Shown here one piece after another: positions 1 to 13,005 of a stretch of DNA of 64,000 bases. The number at the start of each line of letters is the position of its first letter. Position 1 is the stretch's first letter. Source of the DNA: Scatophagus argus (taxonomy: Eukaryota; Chordata; Actinopteri; Scatophagidae); contig NC_058503.1 in NCBI RefSeq assembly GCF_020382885.2, forward strand, positions 22,081,535 to 22,145,534, given 5' to 3'. Below the pieces are notes generated by a model. The model saw only the letters and a program-made list of their open reading frames with translations. It ran no database searches and was not told the DNA's origin. A program made the translations under genes and the position numbers.

Positions 1-946
1 TACAGGCTTTGATTCCCTTTCTAATTCAATTCACTACATTGTCATTGGCTGGTAAACTGACTCCAAAGGACATGTTATATTTTTCAACCTCTCATTATTG
101 TACCTCAGAGGTTTTTAAATAGGCTTTCTGTCATGCTTCGTGTTCCCAATAGCAGCAGCTAAGCGTGTTTCTCATGGAATACAGCAGCGCTTCTCAAGCT
201 CTTTCACGTCAAGGGCCCCTAAACTGACACAAATTAGACCACGGAAGCCCATTTGATAAAATTTGTCAAAGGGTAGCCCATCTGAAAAGAATTATGATTT
301 TAGATGTTTTATTACAAAAAAACATGTAAGAAACCCATGACCAAAATAGGCATATAGTCTGTCTTTGTGTGACTTATGGATTGAAGTCTACAACATCTGG
401 GAGAGACAACAAGGAGCGTGTGACAACGCTGGGGTCAATGTTTACTTGCAGATAGATTAACTACTGCTCAGTTCCATTATGTTAAGTGTCTCAGTAAGCT
501 GTTCCAGGACCAGGACCTTCTCAACCATAAATAACATTATCAAATACATGCAAGCTTTTCCTCCTATGGCAAAATGTCTGCTCTGAAAAAAGTCTATTAA
601 CTTGTTTTTACTAACCCCAACAGCAATGAGGGCTATGAACCAATAACAAAGTATCGATGTGTAGGTGTCTATTCACGTGGTTCACTTCTAGCAGAACTTT
701 TTGGCTTTGGTGAGGGAATATTCCCAGTCTAAACCTCACTTACAAAGCTCTGATCTGCTTGGTTTGCTTTCAAGGAACAGTCGATGTTGAGCACAACACG
801 AGACTTATTAGAATAGCTCAGAATAATCACCAACAGTGCCAGGGTCCATGTTGCAGGAAGTTTTGATTTTTCTAATTCGTTATTGTGGAAGTGCTTGCTC
901 ATAGGCGAACGTTGGTTCTCCCTGTATCAAAGGCTAAATTAAAGCG

Positions 947-1036
947 TGTAGTCTAGACCTGCACTGTCTGGAAAGTTTCAAGAGATTGACAACTTTTGCT
1001 GTGATTTGGCGCTACAGAAATAAGTTAAATTGAACT
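947..1036 (+). repeat. SINE-like 3' tail fragment
   Basis: The stretch has the layout 'gtctagacctg ... tgtgatttggcgctacagaaataa', ending in an A-rich tail. A close relative lies near 8.48-8.59 kb. This tail, with 'ggcgctatataaata' and 'aattgaattgaat', is common at the 3' ends of teleost retroposons. No coding potential is seen. The rest of 1-2.7 kb holds nothing I can assign. Confidence 0.5.
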
Positions 1037-2737
1037 ACTGTGAACTGGGTTTTAAGGATTGTCTAACTGATTTATGGATGTAATGTTAAATGCAGACTGT
1101 ACCAACAAGTAAATTTACAATGTTTGTACAACAACTGTGGAGTATAGAGAGGTAACTAGTGCTTCACAGAGGCAATAGCAGAAAGACTGGTATATAGAAA
1201 ACAGAAAGAAATTACACAAAGGCAATTCTGAACAAATGGAGCTGCTTTTTAAAGGTGTCCCCAGATCTCAAGACTTCCAAAGTTTAGAAGTCCCAACCTG
1301 CTCAAGCACGGTCTCTTTTAGTTAGCAGAGTTGGAAGTGTAATGAATTTACTCTGACAGGAGAAACACCCTCTATTTGTACAGAGGCGACTATGCTGTCA
1401 TATTTATTGCTTTTGTTGACAATGTCTTGATTATCTGCCACGCAGTCCGGTTGTGGGCCAGGTGCTCGCCTCTCGTGGTTGTCATGACAAGGACGGACGG
1501 CGGCCACGTCAGCTGTGCATGTGTGTGCGTGTGTGTTTGAACCTGATGCATTACTGACAGGAGCGGGCCCTGGTGCAGCAGTGAGCCATTGTTTTGCTTG
1601 GCAGAGATTAGCGGCCCCCAGGGGCCCGTGCCACAAAGGGAGCTCTGTTACCCACTAGAGTGCTTTATTGTGCCCCAAATTACCCCCGTGGAGAGGGGAA
1701 AAGCAGCATGGCAAATATCGAGCATGCATAATGTCAACGAGCAACATGACAGCTGCTCAGTGCAGAAATTCCGTGCTGCTCGAGTCCTCGTGACAGTCAG
1801 AAGAGATGTGTCGGCTCTCCATGATAAAAACAGTTCCAAGTCATGTCCAAAGCTCATAAATCTAGAAAATGTAGTCCAAATGTGTTCAGAATCTTGTTTT
1901 TAGATCTTCGTCATGCTTGTGAAATGTATATGACATTTGTGTTTCCACTTTGATTCTTGTGTTTAGAGCCCCTCCTTTTATCACATCAGATTAAAGAAAC
2001 CACGTTGTTTTGTGTGGCTTTGCTCCCTCTTAAAAGCGTGTTCGTTTTCATCTGAAACATGGGTAGACCTTTACATCCCCAAATTCCTCTAAGACGGCTC
2101 AAACCTCTCGAAAAGACGAATGGGGTCATGTCTACAAAGAGCAATAATCTTCTTTTCTCCGTGGCCTACAAACAGGCCTGTCAATTGGCTTCATTGTCAA
2201 CATCCTAGGGGACTGGTATTTAAAAGTGTCAAGATCAAAAGGCTTGACTGACAAAGCACGCTTTTTATTATTGCAGTGGCAGCCCATAAGCTTTTAATGT
2301 TGGAAATTACAGTCATTAAGTACAAGCTGTACAAGCCTTGGATCTTGACGGAGACTTTGAGGAGTTAACCACAAATCAGAAAAACAAGCCCATAGCTGAG
2401 ATAAAGAGGCTTGTATGTAAATATGAGCCCTTTGTACTGGTAAGCAGAGCAAAGAGCTCGTCTGCGGTGTCTCTTATTGTTCCAAGTGGCACAGAACTGA
2501 CAAAATTTAAAGAGATGGCGTCCTTGGTTTAGAATGAAGGGGAAAGGAGGAATTTTAGTTTTAATAAACAGTGACAGTGGGAGAATTTAATGTAATACCA
2601 CTGAGGATAAACAGGAGAGGATAAGGAAATCATGGAGATGAGAGTTTGATAGCAATCATGTTAGAACAGCCTGAATGACGTCTGTCTATTGCAAATGTGT
2701 ATAAACAGTTCGAGACTTTCAGAATGTTGATCTGCAG

Positions 2738-3050
2738 CCGGGCAGCACAGTGGTGCAGCGGTTAGCACTGTCGCCTCATAGCAAGAGGGTTCCAGGTTCG
2801 AATCCCGGTCTGGGCCCTTCTGTGTGGAGTTTGTATATTCTCCCTGTGCCTGCGTGGGTTTTCTCCAGCTTCTCCGGCTTCCTCCCACAATACCAAAAAC
2901 ATGCACATTAGGTTAATCGGTGTGAGAGTGTGTGGTTGTCTGTCTTTGTGTGTCGGCCCTGCGATGGACTGGCGACCAGTCCAGGGTGAACCCTGCCTCT
3001 CGCCCATAGTCAGTCAATAGGCTCCAGCTCCCCACGACCCTGATGGATGT
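2738..3050 (+). repeat. tRNA-derived SINE, copy 1
   Basis: The head carries a pol III B-box-like GGTTCGAATCC at about 2795 and a 'gtggtgcagcggttagcactg' segment. The body and a degenerate GATGGAT tail follow. It is flanked by a possible 7-bp duplication 'tctgcag' (2731-2737 and 3051-3057). A longer copy of the same family lies in the opposite orientation at 51881-52244. Compared with that copy, this one lacks about 30 bp in the middle. It is a retroposon, not a functional tRNA gene. Confidence 0.8.
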
Positions 3051-3261
3051 TCTGCAGTCAGTGGTTCAAGAAGTCAGAAATCAGATACTTTACTTGGGTA
3101 AAAGTACATATATGCACCATTACATGTAAAAGTCCTGCAAGAAAGCTTTGTTTGTCAGAAAGCCTTTGCTGTAGGAGTGAGTGACAAAGCCAGGAGAAGC
3201 AGCACAGGACTGGGACTTGACTACCCAGGAGACTGGATACAGCAGTTTTGTTTTTTTTTTG

Positions 3262-3283
3262 TATATATATATATATATATATA
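3262..3283. repeat. (TA)n microsatellite
   Basis: This is an eleven-unit TA run directly after a T tract. The surrounding 3.06-8.2 kb holds no gene I can support: ORFs there are short, lack splice context and show no recognisable domains. Confidence 0.9.
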
Positions 3284-6003
3284 ATTATTTGAACTTTTTA
3301 GTTGTGGTTTGGTTATGTTTTGAGCAACAAAACCACATGTTGAGGTAAAAAAGTTAAAAACGGATCCTTGTACAAAGAACCTTCTGGAAGAAAACCTTGA
3401 AGGCTAAGCTCTCCCAGGTGCCCAACTTGGATTTGGATAATTTCAGAGAATTCAAACTTTTTTGGTTTCCTTGAGGTGGCCATCCATGTGTGACTAGATG
3501 ATTAGCTCCTGTACCTGATACTAAACAACTGATATGTCAAAGTATGTCAGGGTGATAATATTTATAAAATAGAAGTTTAATAGTTAATTAAGATTTTCTC
3601 CTTTTGAACTGCTTGATGGGTAGCATGTGGTTGGTTTATTTGACTTTCGCTGCTGTAAAACGGCTCTGAATCGACTCTACTTTAAGTTTGTGCCGTGAAA
3701 CTGCATCATTAACCTAAATTATGCTGAAACGCCTCACAGTGTTGACACAGTTGCCAATTGTCTGTGTTCTTGGTGCCAGCGGCAGCACTCTAACATCAGA
3801 GTCAAAGATATACATCAGTGCACTTTCTCCTGAATGTCGCACCTTTGGCTGATGAGTGAGAAGGGCAGCTCGGTCCCAGAGAGCTCGCAGTGCAGTGCAG
3901 AGCTGCTAGCTGCCCTTTGAGTGGCCACTGCGGTGAAAGGCTGGTGGGCCGGGGTGACTCGGCCCTCTCCTCATTGTTCCCAGAGCTTGGTATTCCTCTC
4001 ATAGCTTGCCCCGGGCGCTAGAGGATATGCTTTTAAAGATCTCAGGCCCTCCTAATGGCCCCACTCACCTCCCCAGTTCACACGTTTTGACAAACACACC
4101 TCTTGAATTTCTTTCAAGAGAAGATCTTTCAACTCAGAACGGAAGGTGAGTTTATTCACAGAAATAATGCAGCAACCAAAATAACAGAAGTCCTCCCTTA
4201 TTTGTGTTTTAATCACTACCCCACCTCCACCTTCACCATATATCCCCCTCTCTCTTTCATTCTTCCTCTCTCAGGCCTCTCACTCTTTCTCTCCTCCCTT
4301 TTTTTTCTGCTGAGTGTCCCGCTCAGCTGGCCAGCACCTTTTCACTCTTTGCTTAGGGAATTGTCCCCTGCATGTCAAGTGTAGCCATTAGAAGGAAGGG
4401 TTTGGATGAGAGGTGCTTTTCACGTCCCCGTCCCCCCTCACCTTTGAATGGAGACAATAGAGCTGTTCTTTATGTCCAGATGACCACACACAAATACACA
4501 CAGATGCACACACTGCCAGGAAACTTTCTAGTGTCCTGCAACACTACGGACTCGTACTCTAAACTCACATTTCAAGGAACGAGTATATTACATAACAAAG
4601 TCATGTTTGTTGTCTTTTACTGTACGATAATTTCAAGGTCGATGGTACAGAGAGCTTTACAACCTGCAGAGCTGAGGGGAACTGCAGAGCAATCCTCTAT
4701 GAGCAGCATATTTCACTTTGCACAAAGAAATTTGATCCATCGCTTATACAAAAAGATGAACTTGTGTGATATTTTTAAGACTCAAACTACATTTGTCTAA
4801 CTTTCAAGGATGTGGGCAAACTATACAGTGTGCAGTTTACTGCAGGTTTGAGAACAAAGTGGATACAATTAAAAATGACAATAAACTTTAGTCCTTCTTG
4901 TCATCTGGTAGCTGCTAATAAAGAAAACAATACGTGTAGAAGCTAGCAGATTTCTGGAATCTAGTGCACGCCGGTTTTTCCTGGTAGATTTTAGAAAAAA
5001 GAGCCTTCAGCGTCTTAGGTGACATCACTTCTCTCTGTGTTTGTTTATTTGGCGTCATGGCCTGCGGCTGGAGCTGATTTTGTGTCAGCAGGAGCCCTTA
5101 ACACAAGTCCCAGTTCACTGGCTTTCACTGGCTTCTTCTAATGAGACCAGCCACGCCAAAGATTACAGCACACACTTTTAATTGTTCCACTTCCTCTGTG
5201 GCACATGGAGTTGGATTTGACTATCTGAGCTCATTCCAGGACATCCACACTTTCAGCTTTTTCTTTGCTGCAGCAGGGCCAAAAGAATCAATTTTTACTG
5301 ATTGTCAGAGTCCAAAAGTTGCAGTTCAGAAAAGGGGAGCTGAGATAAATGATCCTGCTGAGAGAGATAAGTGCTGGGACAAATCATTTCAAGTTCACTT
5401 GACGGACCACAGTTCAACATAAAAAACAATTAACTAAACTCAGAGGTCCTTCTTCTGCCAGTTGTTTCCCTTCACTATTTGGATATCTTAAACATTGCAG
5501 GTGTAAGCAGCAACACAGAGATCTGAAATACTGTCAAACCTTTGTTCGCACTGACAAGTTTTGAAAAGGAGACAAGCCGACGACAAGGTAACAAAGATGT
5601 TCATTGATTAAAAAACAAAAACCCCCCATCTTTACATCATTAAGTAGGTTTCGAGGAAACTTTATATGTCACAGCCAGCGTGAAAGGGCAACTGGATCAG
5701 GGCCCAGACATCATGCTTGGCGATCTTAAGACCAGAAACTATGAGGAAGCTTGTGGCCAGGAAACGTAAAGCACATTCTCTTTAAGGGCACAACGCAAAC
5801 TTGGCATTCACATTCTCCACTGGCTTCTTTAAAGCCATGGGTGTCAGGGCATGTTACTCTCTCTGCTAACGTTTTACAAGCTGTGGTACTGTGCTTTTCT
5901 GAGGAGCAGACCTTGACAACCTTATCTAAAAGGTTCCTTAAGTGGCTGCCTTACAGGGTGACTTACAGGAAGTTTTAAAACAAGCTGGAGAGGAATCAGA
6001 GAA

Positions 6004-6040
6004 TGTGGTGGTGGTGGTGGTGGTGGTGGTGGTGGGGGGG
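6004..6040. repeat. (GGT)n microsatellite with G run
   Basis: A run of about ten GGT units ends in seven or more G. Two short ORFs read poly-Val or poly-Trp through it and are artefacts of the repeat. Confidence 0.9.
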
Positions 6041-8214
6041 CATTGTAAGCCTTACGACGGCATTCCCATTCCCACCACCACGGGTTTGTATAAGCCCCTT
6101 ACTGACAATGCGCTGTACAATCTGGCCCCCTATGCTTGCCTCCTTGACTGACAAAGTCAATCATACTAGCGGATTAGCAGGCTGCACAGGGGCCCTCCAC
6201 CTCTAAATGGCAGAGGTTGTCTGTAATGTGCCCATGAAGGACGTGCTGTGACATGCACCAGCTAGTTCCAGCGCTCCGCCACTCTCCACCTCTCCGTCCC
6301 TTTTATACCGCCTACCATCCCTCCCTCCATCCTCCCTCTTTCCTGTGCTGCTACATCTGTGTTGAGTAGTAGGAATCAGGTGGGAGGCCTGTCCTCCCCC
6401 TGCAGCAACAAGAATGTCAAGATAATCTTCAGGTGGCTGGTACACACACCGGCTTATTCCCATGCAGGGCTGATTGCTGACCTCTCCTGCTAATGCGTAC
6501 AAGGCTAGGAAAACACAGCACCCGATGAAACATAATGCTGCCCTTCAAAAACTCTCAGGCTTTTTAATGCACCCCACTGAGAAGGCACAAACAAGCCCTG
6601 CTGCTTACATGCATTCCAACTGCATAAAAACACAGAACTTAGGCTTTGCCCAGCTAACCCCTCTCCTTGTTTCAGAGCCAGCTTCACTTTGAGAGGTCCT
6701 CTGAACTAAAGCTAATGTGCGTACAGGCATAATTGTTCCTAAAAACAGAATGTCACGGGTGAACTGCGTGCATACTCTGTCGTGAGAAGTCGTGCGTTAA
6801 GGCAGGCGTTGAGCTTTTTTCATCACATATTGTTTCACTGCAGACCACTTTCACTTTCTTGCATTACCGCTCTGCTTTTTTATCCCTTTTCTGGAGCTGT
6901 TCACAAGGTGTGACGTGCAGCCCTTGTTGCTAAGTTCTGGCAGAGAAGCCTCCCTCCCTCTGGGTTTGGGGGGAAAGAGGCCAGATGGTCATTTTGTGCA
7001 GCAAAGTTTTAAGCTGAGACACAACTAAATATCGCTTGAAAATGCAAGGTAAAGCTGGTCGTCAAAGTTTTTATTTTAGACCATTTTCAAGTTGGTGAAG
7101 GTCTGGTACACTGATCAGCAACAAATGGCAGACACATAAAATTAACAAACGTCAAGTGAGGCACAGGAAGCCTATTATTTCTCATTTGAGTTTGAAGAAA
7201 TCAAATCAGACCTAAAACAAACAAACAAAAAAAACAACTATTTGTCAGGTGGCCAGAAAATAGGCTTGTTTGGTAACACCACAGCCAACTATACCCAAAA
7301 TAACTTCTGCCAACAACATACAACATTGTAAACTTCTTCTGTCTTTCAGAAGTGTTAATAATGAGCACATTTTTATCTAAAATTCTACCTGTTTCATCCA
7401 CCTGAATCTTCGGCATGTGTTGAATCATAGAGGTTTTAGTCCCATTGAAAGAAGCTTGACCCTAATGGCACATACAAATTGCTGGTTACTAACTGAAGAA
7501 TTTAACTGAATTTAACTCCTCTTGGTGACTAATCACACAGGTACGTTGCTGAAGGTGTTGTGTGAATGAGGAGTTATGCCTTGCAGCTGATTTGATCCAA
7601 AGTGAACTTTTTCCCTGATATTTCCCCCACAGATAAAAGCATTTAGACAACTACCTCACCTCTCCTCTGGTGTCCCCCAACTGAGGATTGATGTCTCTCA
7701 CCCCACCCAGTTCTTCATAATTTATCTGTAAGGTAAGGTCAAAATTTTCAGTTTTATTGGAATACAAATTTAAGTACTTTGGCCACAACGGCAAGAGATG
7801 TTCTCATTCTAACCAGCCAAAGTTTCCACCGCTCACGGAAAATTACATCAGTGGGTTATTATACCGAGTGAAATCAGCTCTCATGCCGAGACAACATCCA
7901 GTCACTGCAATGAAAATCCATTGATGAAGCTATTACCAGTACAGGTGTGATTAAGCCACAGCTGTCTGGGTTAAGAAAATCCAGCTCATTTCAAATGGGG
8001 CATACCTGTGTCTTGTGTCAGGCGTGTGTCAGTGCTGTGTGTGGGTCGTAGCATGACCTTATATGGGCTGCTTCCCTTGAGGTCCAGCCAACCTCCCGCG
8101 CGTATGAGTTATGAAATGACTGTCTGCATGGGTTTAATTGCTTCAAACCCCTCCCTTTCCCCTCTGCTTACCTTTTTGCTCAAGTAAGCAAGCAGTTTCC
8201 ACACTGCAACCTCA

Positions 8215-8216
<2 letters not shown>

Positions 8217-8250
<34 letters not shown>
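8217..8250. repeat. (TG)n microsatellite
   Basis: Seventeen TG units in an uninterrupted run. The ORFs through it read alternating Cys/Val or Thr/His and are not genes. Confidence 0.9.
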
Positions 8251-8253
<3 letters not shown>

Positions 8254-8475
8254 CCAGACAAATATCTGGGCCTTGCCCCAGCCAGCTGCTCCCTGAGTCG
8301 AGGTGGAGCACCTGCACACTTACTCACTTACACACACACAAGGACTTACACATTTATAGACACATTCTGCATTGTCTGGCCTCGGGATTACAACTGGCTG
8401 TTTTCCTCCGATCATCTGAGTCACACCGTGTGTTTGAGACATTCCTAATAATCCAAATAATTTAATTACTTTTAG

Positions 8476-8588
8476 GTTCTGTTGGAGACAACCTAAAGAG
8501 TTTGGTCTAGACCTGCTCAAATTGGAAAGTGTCACGAGACAACTGTTGTCGTGATTTCGTGCTATATAAATAAATTGAATTGAATTAA
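8476..8588 (+). repeat. SINE-like 3' tail fragment
   Basis: It shares 'gtctagacctg', the 'gtgatttcgtgctatataaataaattgaattgaat' type tail and the overall order of the fragment at 947-1036. It is probably a 5'-truncated copy of the same retroposon family. Confidence 0.55.
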
Positions 8589-9065
8589 AGTACACTGCAG
8601 AAAAACAAAGCGGCGACAGGCAGGCTTTGATTCTGTAATTATCGGCCTCAGCAGCATTAAATTTACTGTAAAAACAGTCTTGACAGGAATATGTTTAAAT
8701 GTCATGTAATTTTAATTGCTTATGAAGACTCAGGAATTAACTTTGCCCTCAAAGACTTGACCTGGATGGCCTGAAGTTCAAATGACGTTGACTTGACTGG
8801 AACGTCTCTCGTATTACTGAAGACACATTTTGAACGGCTTGCGGAATTACTTGAGGCTTGACTAGAGTGAAACGTGACTCAAGTAACTAAAGATTTTACT
8901 TGCACAACTTGAAACCTGAATGCCTTGCCTTTACAGACTACAGATTTGCTTTGAGATGTAGTCAGACAGGCAAGACTTAACTTGGACTTGCGACAAATGG
9001 CTTGAGACTTGACTTGAGACTTGTGAGGCAGATCACCTGAGAATTAACTTGGCCAGAGTTAGACT

Positions 9066-9830
9066 TATAATAATAATAACTTTATTTATATAGCGCCTTT
9101 AAAATAAAACAGGTTCCCAAAATGTTGAACAATCAGTTGATATAGAAAGTAAACATGGGCAACTGATTGACAAAATGTAGGAAATTTAGAATTTCAAAAC
9201 AGATAGGAAAAAGGACAAAAATATAGATATTTAAATGACAGTAATTGTAGGAAATCGGGAATTTAATACCGATAAAAGGACGGTAAGAGGAAGACATCAA
9301 AGATAAGCCAGTCTATAAAAATGGGATTTAAGAAGTGATTTGAAAGAAGTCACTGACCTTGCAAGCCTCATCTCCTCAGGCAGGTCGTTCCAAAGCCGAG
9401 GAGCCCTGACTGCAAAGCCCGGTCACCTCAAGTCTTTAACCTCGACTTCTGAACGACCAGGACGTCCCCAGCCGAGGACCTCAGGCTGTGGGCTGGCTCA
9501 TATGGGGAGCCAGACCCAGATGTGCTTTGAAAGGGATCAGTAAAATCTTAAAATCAATTCTAAAAGCGACTGGCAGCCAGTGAAGGGAGGCTAGGAAGGG
9601 AGCGATGTGATGTCGTCTGTTAAAACCAGTGAGAAGTCGAGCTGCTGCGTTCTGAACCAGTTGGAGGCGTGACAGGGACTTGTGGGAGATGCCGGACAGC
9701 AGACAGAGTTGCAGCAGTGTAACCTGGAGAAGATTTTTCCAGGTCAGACTGTGAAATAACTGATTTGATTCTGGATATTGTTTACACTTGGAAGAAGCAT
9801 TAGTGGACAATTTTTTTGACATGTGGACAG
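9066..9830 (-). repeat. LINE C-terminal fragment plus associated repeat
   Basis: Read on the minus strand, about 9481-9822 encodes a peptide with the order 'SRLQLVQNAAARLLTG', then 'HIAPFLASLHWLPV', then 'RIDFKILL'. This is the conserved region after the reverse transcriptase of L2-like fish LINEs. The frame ends before a full C-terminus. The rest, to 9066, is non-coding repeat ending in the motif 'actttatttatatagcgcc'. A more decayed relative lies at 29060-29380. It is a dead fragment with no catalytic core. Confidence 0.65.
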
Positions 9831-11508
9831 AGGACCAACACTGATGGGGATCTGGGGACGTGGGGTTCTGAATAGTAAGATTTCTGCTTTTAAATTGTTG
9901 AGTTGTAGAAAGTTTTGAGCCACTTAGCAGTTTGCGCCACGAAGACAGTCAATGGCAGCAGCTAGGCTTCAGGTCTCAAGGGAAGGTAGGTTGCATTTTG
10001 GTGCAAATTACCAATTCCAAATGACTGAAAGCTCAGATCTTTGTCAGGACTGAGATTAGTATATTACAAATATAGGTCTGGTGTGAAATTAATTATCACA
10101 AGCTTCCCTACGCTCTGTTTCGTGACATTAATTTATCAAAATCCCTGTTTAACAAGAATTAACTAACAGAAACGCTAAGTTTCCACCTGTTACATCTGCA
10201 CGCTCCTGTCCAACACTAATATTTCAGCCCTGCCTCATTCCCTGGGCATCAAATACTGGATCCATGGATTAAAGCACAGCATCTCATACAGACACACAAG
10301 GTACACTTAAGTGTCGGTATGAGATGCACCAGGCTTTAAATTAACTCTACTGCATCTGCTCCACCCAACACAGCAGACAGTGGAAAAAAAAGGCCAGGAC
10401 TTAGCTTCACCCAGAAGACCACGGTTTGTGTCCCACATGAAGCCAAGCGTCAACAGCTTTTTTCCAAAACTGAACCAAACAATCTGAATTTAGTGTTTCC
10501 ACTGAATGGACCAGCTTGGCTCTACTCGACACCACTCGCTCGTTTTTGGTTTTAGTTGTGGATTGTACCTCACATTCGGTTCTTACTTTTTTAGGTTTTT
10601 GGTGAAAGTTGCATGTACTGTGGGTGTACAACAGTCTCTTAACTAAGAAATAAAAAGAAGAAATAAAGGAAGAACTTTTACTTTTGGACTCTACTTTAAC
10701 TCAGGTTTTCCTTGCTTCATGGGACCGAGAGTCGACAAGGCTGTGCAGTTCACGAAAGCATCAAAACCAAACAATAACACAAGCAACTATTTAGTGGATT
10801 CTTTCCAGCTCAGTTAGGGCATTAAAATCTGATGCTCACATGTTGATTGGATCACTATAAAAACAAAAAAGGAGGGTTTACAAGTAAACTGGATGGGACG
10901 CTGGGACTTAAAGGAAACCCTCTGTACCAAGCAGGTCCACTGTGTAATTTGCAAGGCAGAGGGTGTTAACTGACTGCTGCCTCTTAATATGTTGATGATA
11001 CCCCTTATGTGGATTTTCTGTTAAATCCCCATGGCTTTACTACCGCTTGGTTAGACTTAAACACTACCCTTCCTTGTTATTGCAAGGGATTCTCAATAAA
11101 GCCAACCCAGATAGAGCTACAGTTACCACTGATCCCGCTGGTGTTGGGAAAGCATGCAAAGCATCTGGGTCTGTCCTGGCGAGAGCCCTATTACTCATGG
11201 TCCATAATCCTGCTGGTCCTATAAGGAACATTCAGATGAAACACACCCAGAAAACAGAAGGGAAGAAACAAGACAAAAAAGGGGGGATAGCACAGGAAAG
11301 GACACTGGAAAATGTCAAGAAGGGATATGGAAGGATGAGGCCAAGAAGGTCAAGAGGTGAGGGAAAATGAGAGGAGATGAAAGACAGAAGGAAGAAAAAG
11401 TATGAAGGGAAGGAGGTGAGCTTCGATTAGATGAAGTACTTGGCCTTCGATGTGTTTTGATTGTGTGATTTATGAGTCAGCACTCAAGGGGAAAGTGTAC
11501 TTTTTATT

Positions 11509-11728
11509 TTAAAGGAACAGTTCATCCCAAAACTGAAAATTCAGTCATTGTCTACTCACTCCCATGGCAAAGAAAACAAAAATATATACTGAAAAAAGTC
11601 CAGTGTAATCCAGAACATTCCAGATTGATTTGAAAAGTTTGTGCTGGGGTTTGCTTGACCAGACGTCACCTGATTTTCCATCAGGGGTCATGACTGAATT
11701 TTCACTTTTGGGTGAACTGTTCCTTTAA
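11509..11728. mobile_element. TTAA-flanked MITE (piggyBac-like)
   Basis: The ends are inverted copies: AGGAACAGTTCA(T/C)CC with Caaaa on the left, and TTTTGGGTGAACTGTTCCT on the right. Each end is bordered by TTAA, the target duplication of piggyBac elements. At 220 bp with no ORF it is non-autonomous. Assignment to piggyBac rests on the TTAA alone. Confidence 0.7.
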
Positions 11729-12339
11729 CACAAAAAAATGACAGGGAGACATACAACATTACACACTTGTCTTAACCTTTCCGATCTCATATAAGGTCTT
11801 CAAGATAAGGACCAAATGAGCATATTCTTATTAAAATAGAATGCTGACTCTGTACATGTGATCCACTTTACCCCCATGTGCCACCTGACTCTACAGGCCC
11901 AATCTAATCAGGTCACTACAGCTAGCTTGCTGCTCCAGGACCAGGCCACTCCATCCTTACCTCAGCTGATATGCATGTGGTCAAGAGAAGGAAGTGGCTG
12001 AGATAACTGAGGCGTTTCTCAGTCAGACAGGCATGAGGTAAGGCATCAGGAATCTCTCACAGGGCATTACCTCAGTCTGCAGGCCTACAAGCAGTGGTAA
12101 TGTACCCAAAAAAAAGGAAAAAGAAAAAACCATCCTGGAGGTGGTACCTATTTTAGGCATCGGGCCCTGATTCACTGCTGTTGTGCTTGTCTGCTGTGGT
12201 AGGAGAAAACCCCATGACTCATAATGTCACATCATGCAGTTGACTAGGTGTGCGTGTAATTAAAGGCTGTGCCTGCTCTTGTTTCGGCACAGACTGTGTC
12301 AATTTGTTAAGTTTCACACATAGTTTGGTGGGTAAAATA

Positions 12340-13005
12340 CAACCTCAATATCAAAAATGTGGGGACGCTGTGTAAAACTACCCCAGTATCACGGCAGTTC
12401 GTGAAGTAGCGGCGAAATTCACTCTACGGGCTTCGTATGCATGGGTACAAATTGTTCATTTTTCTTCTTGATAGTCAGTGCAATTTAAAAATGGAAAATT
12501 TATGTCAATGTACGTGAATCCTAATGATTAAATGTCGTCAGTATTGCACAAACTGATTTTATATAAACATACAACTGAAATCTCCATCTTCTCGTTACCT
12601 TAAGCAAGCGAATCCAATCCATTAGATTTTGGATTCTGGACTCTGGACATCATCAACTTTATTGATTTTTGTAAATCTGTTTATTATTATTATTCTGAAC
12701 TTGCCAACAACACAGCACCCCTTATTTCAAACAAGTTGGGACAGGGCCAACAAAAGACTGGGAGAGTTAGGTCCGAAAAAACACCTGTCGGAAACTTTTC
12801 GCGGGTTTGGGCAACTTCCACGGGCTCAGCTGTTCACAAGAAGGGATGGGCAGAGGTTCACCACTCTGTCAAACACGATTGTATACGGCATGCGTTTGGG
12901 CGGACATTGTGCACAACTATTGTCGGTAACCGCAGTTTGTTTGCTGATGATTGCATTCTGTTTGTGTTTACATGGTGTCCCAACTTTTGTGGAATCAAGA
13001 CTGTA
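12340..13005. mobile_element. TIR DNA element, non-autonomous
   Basis: Imperfect inverted repeats of about 38 bp: the left end reads 'acaacctcaat...gggacgctgtgtaaa', and the right end reads 'gtttacatggtgtcccaac...attcc..gactgt' in complement. TA lies at both borders. The interior contains short ORFs (12629-13188) with no transposase motif, so I do not call them genes. The right half closely resembles a very common fish DNA element. Confidence 0.6.

Noticed and set aside
2770-2830. tRNA-like segment with a B box
   Set aside because: It is the head of a SINE; the body and tail follow, and a full copy with target duplications exists at 51.9 kb.
4103-4800. ORFs of 93 and 142 codons
   Set aside because: Pyrimidine-rich Leu/Ser/Phe low-complexity frames with no splice signals or homology I can see.
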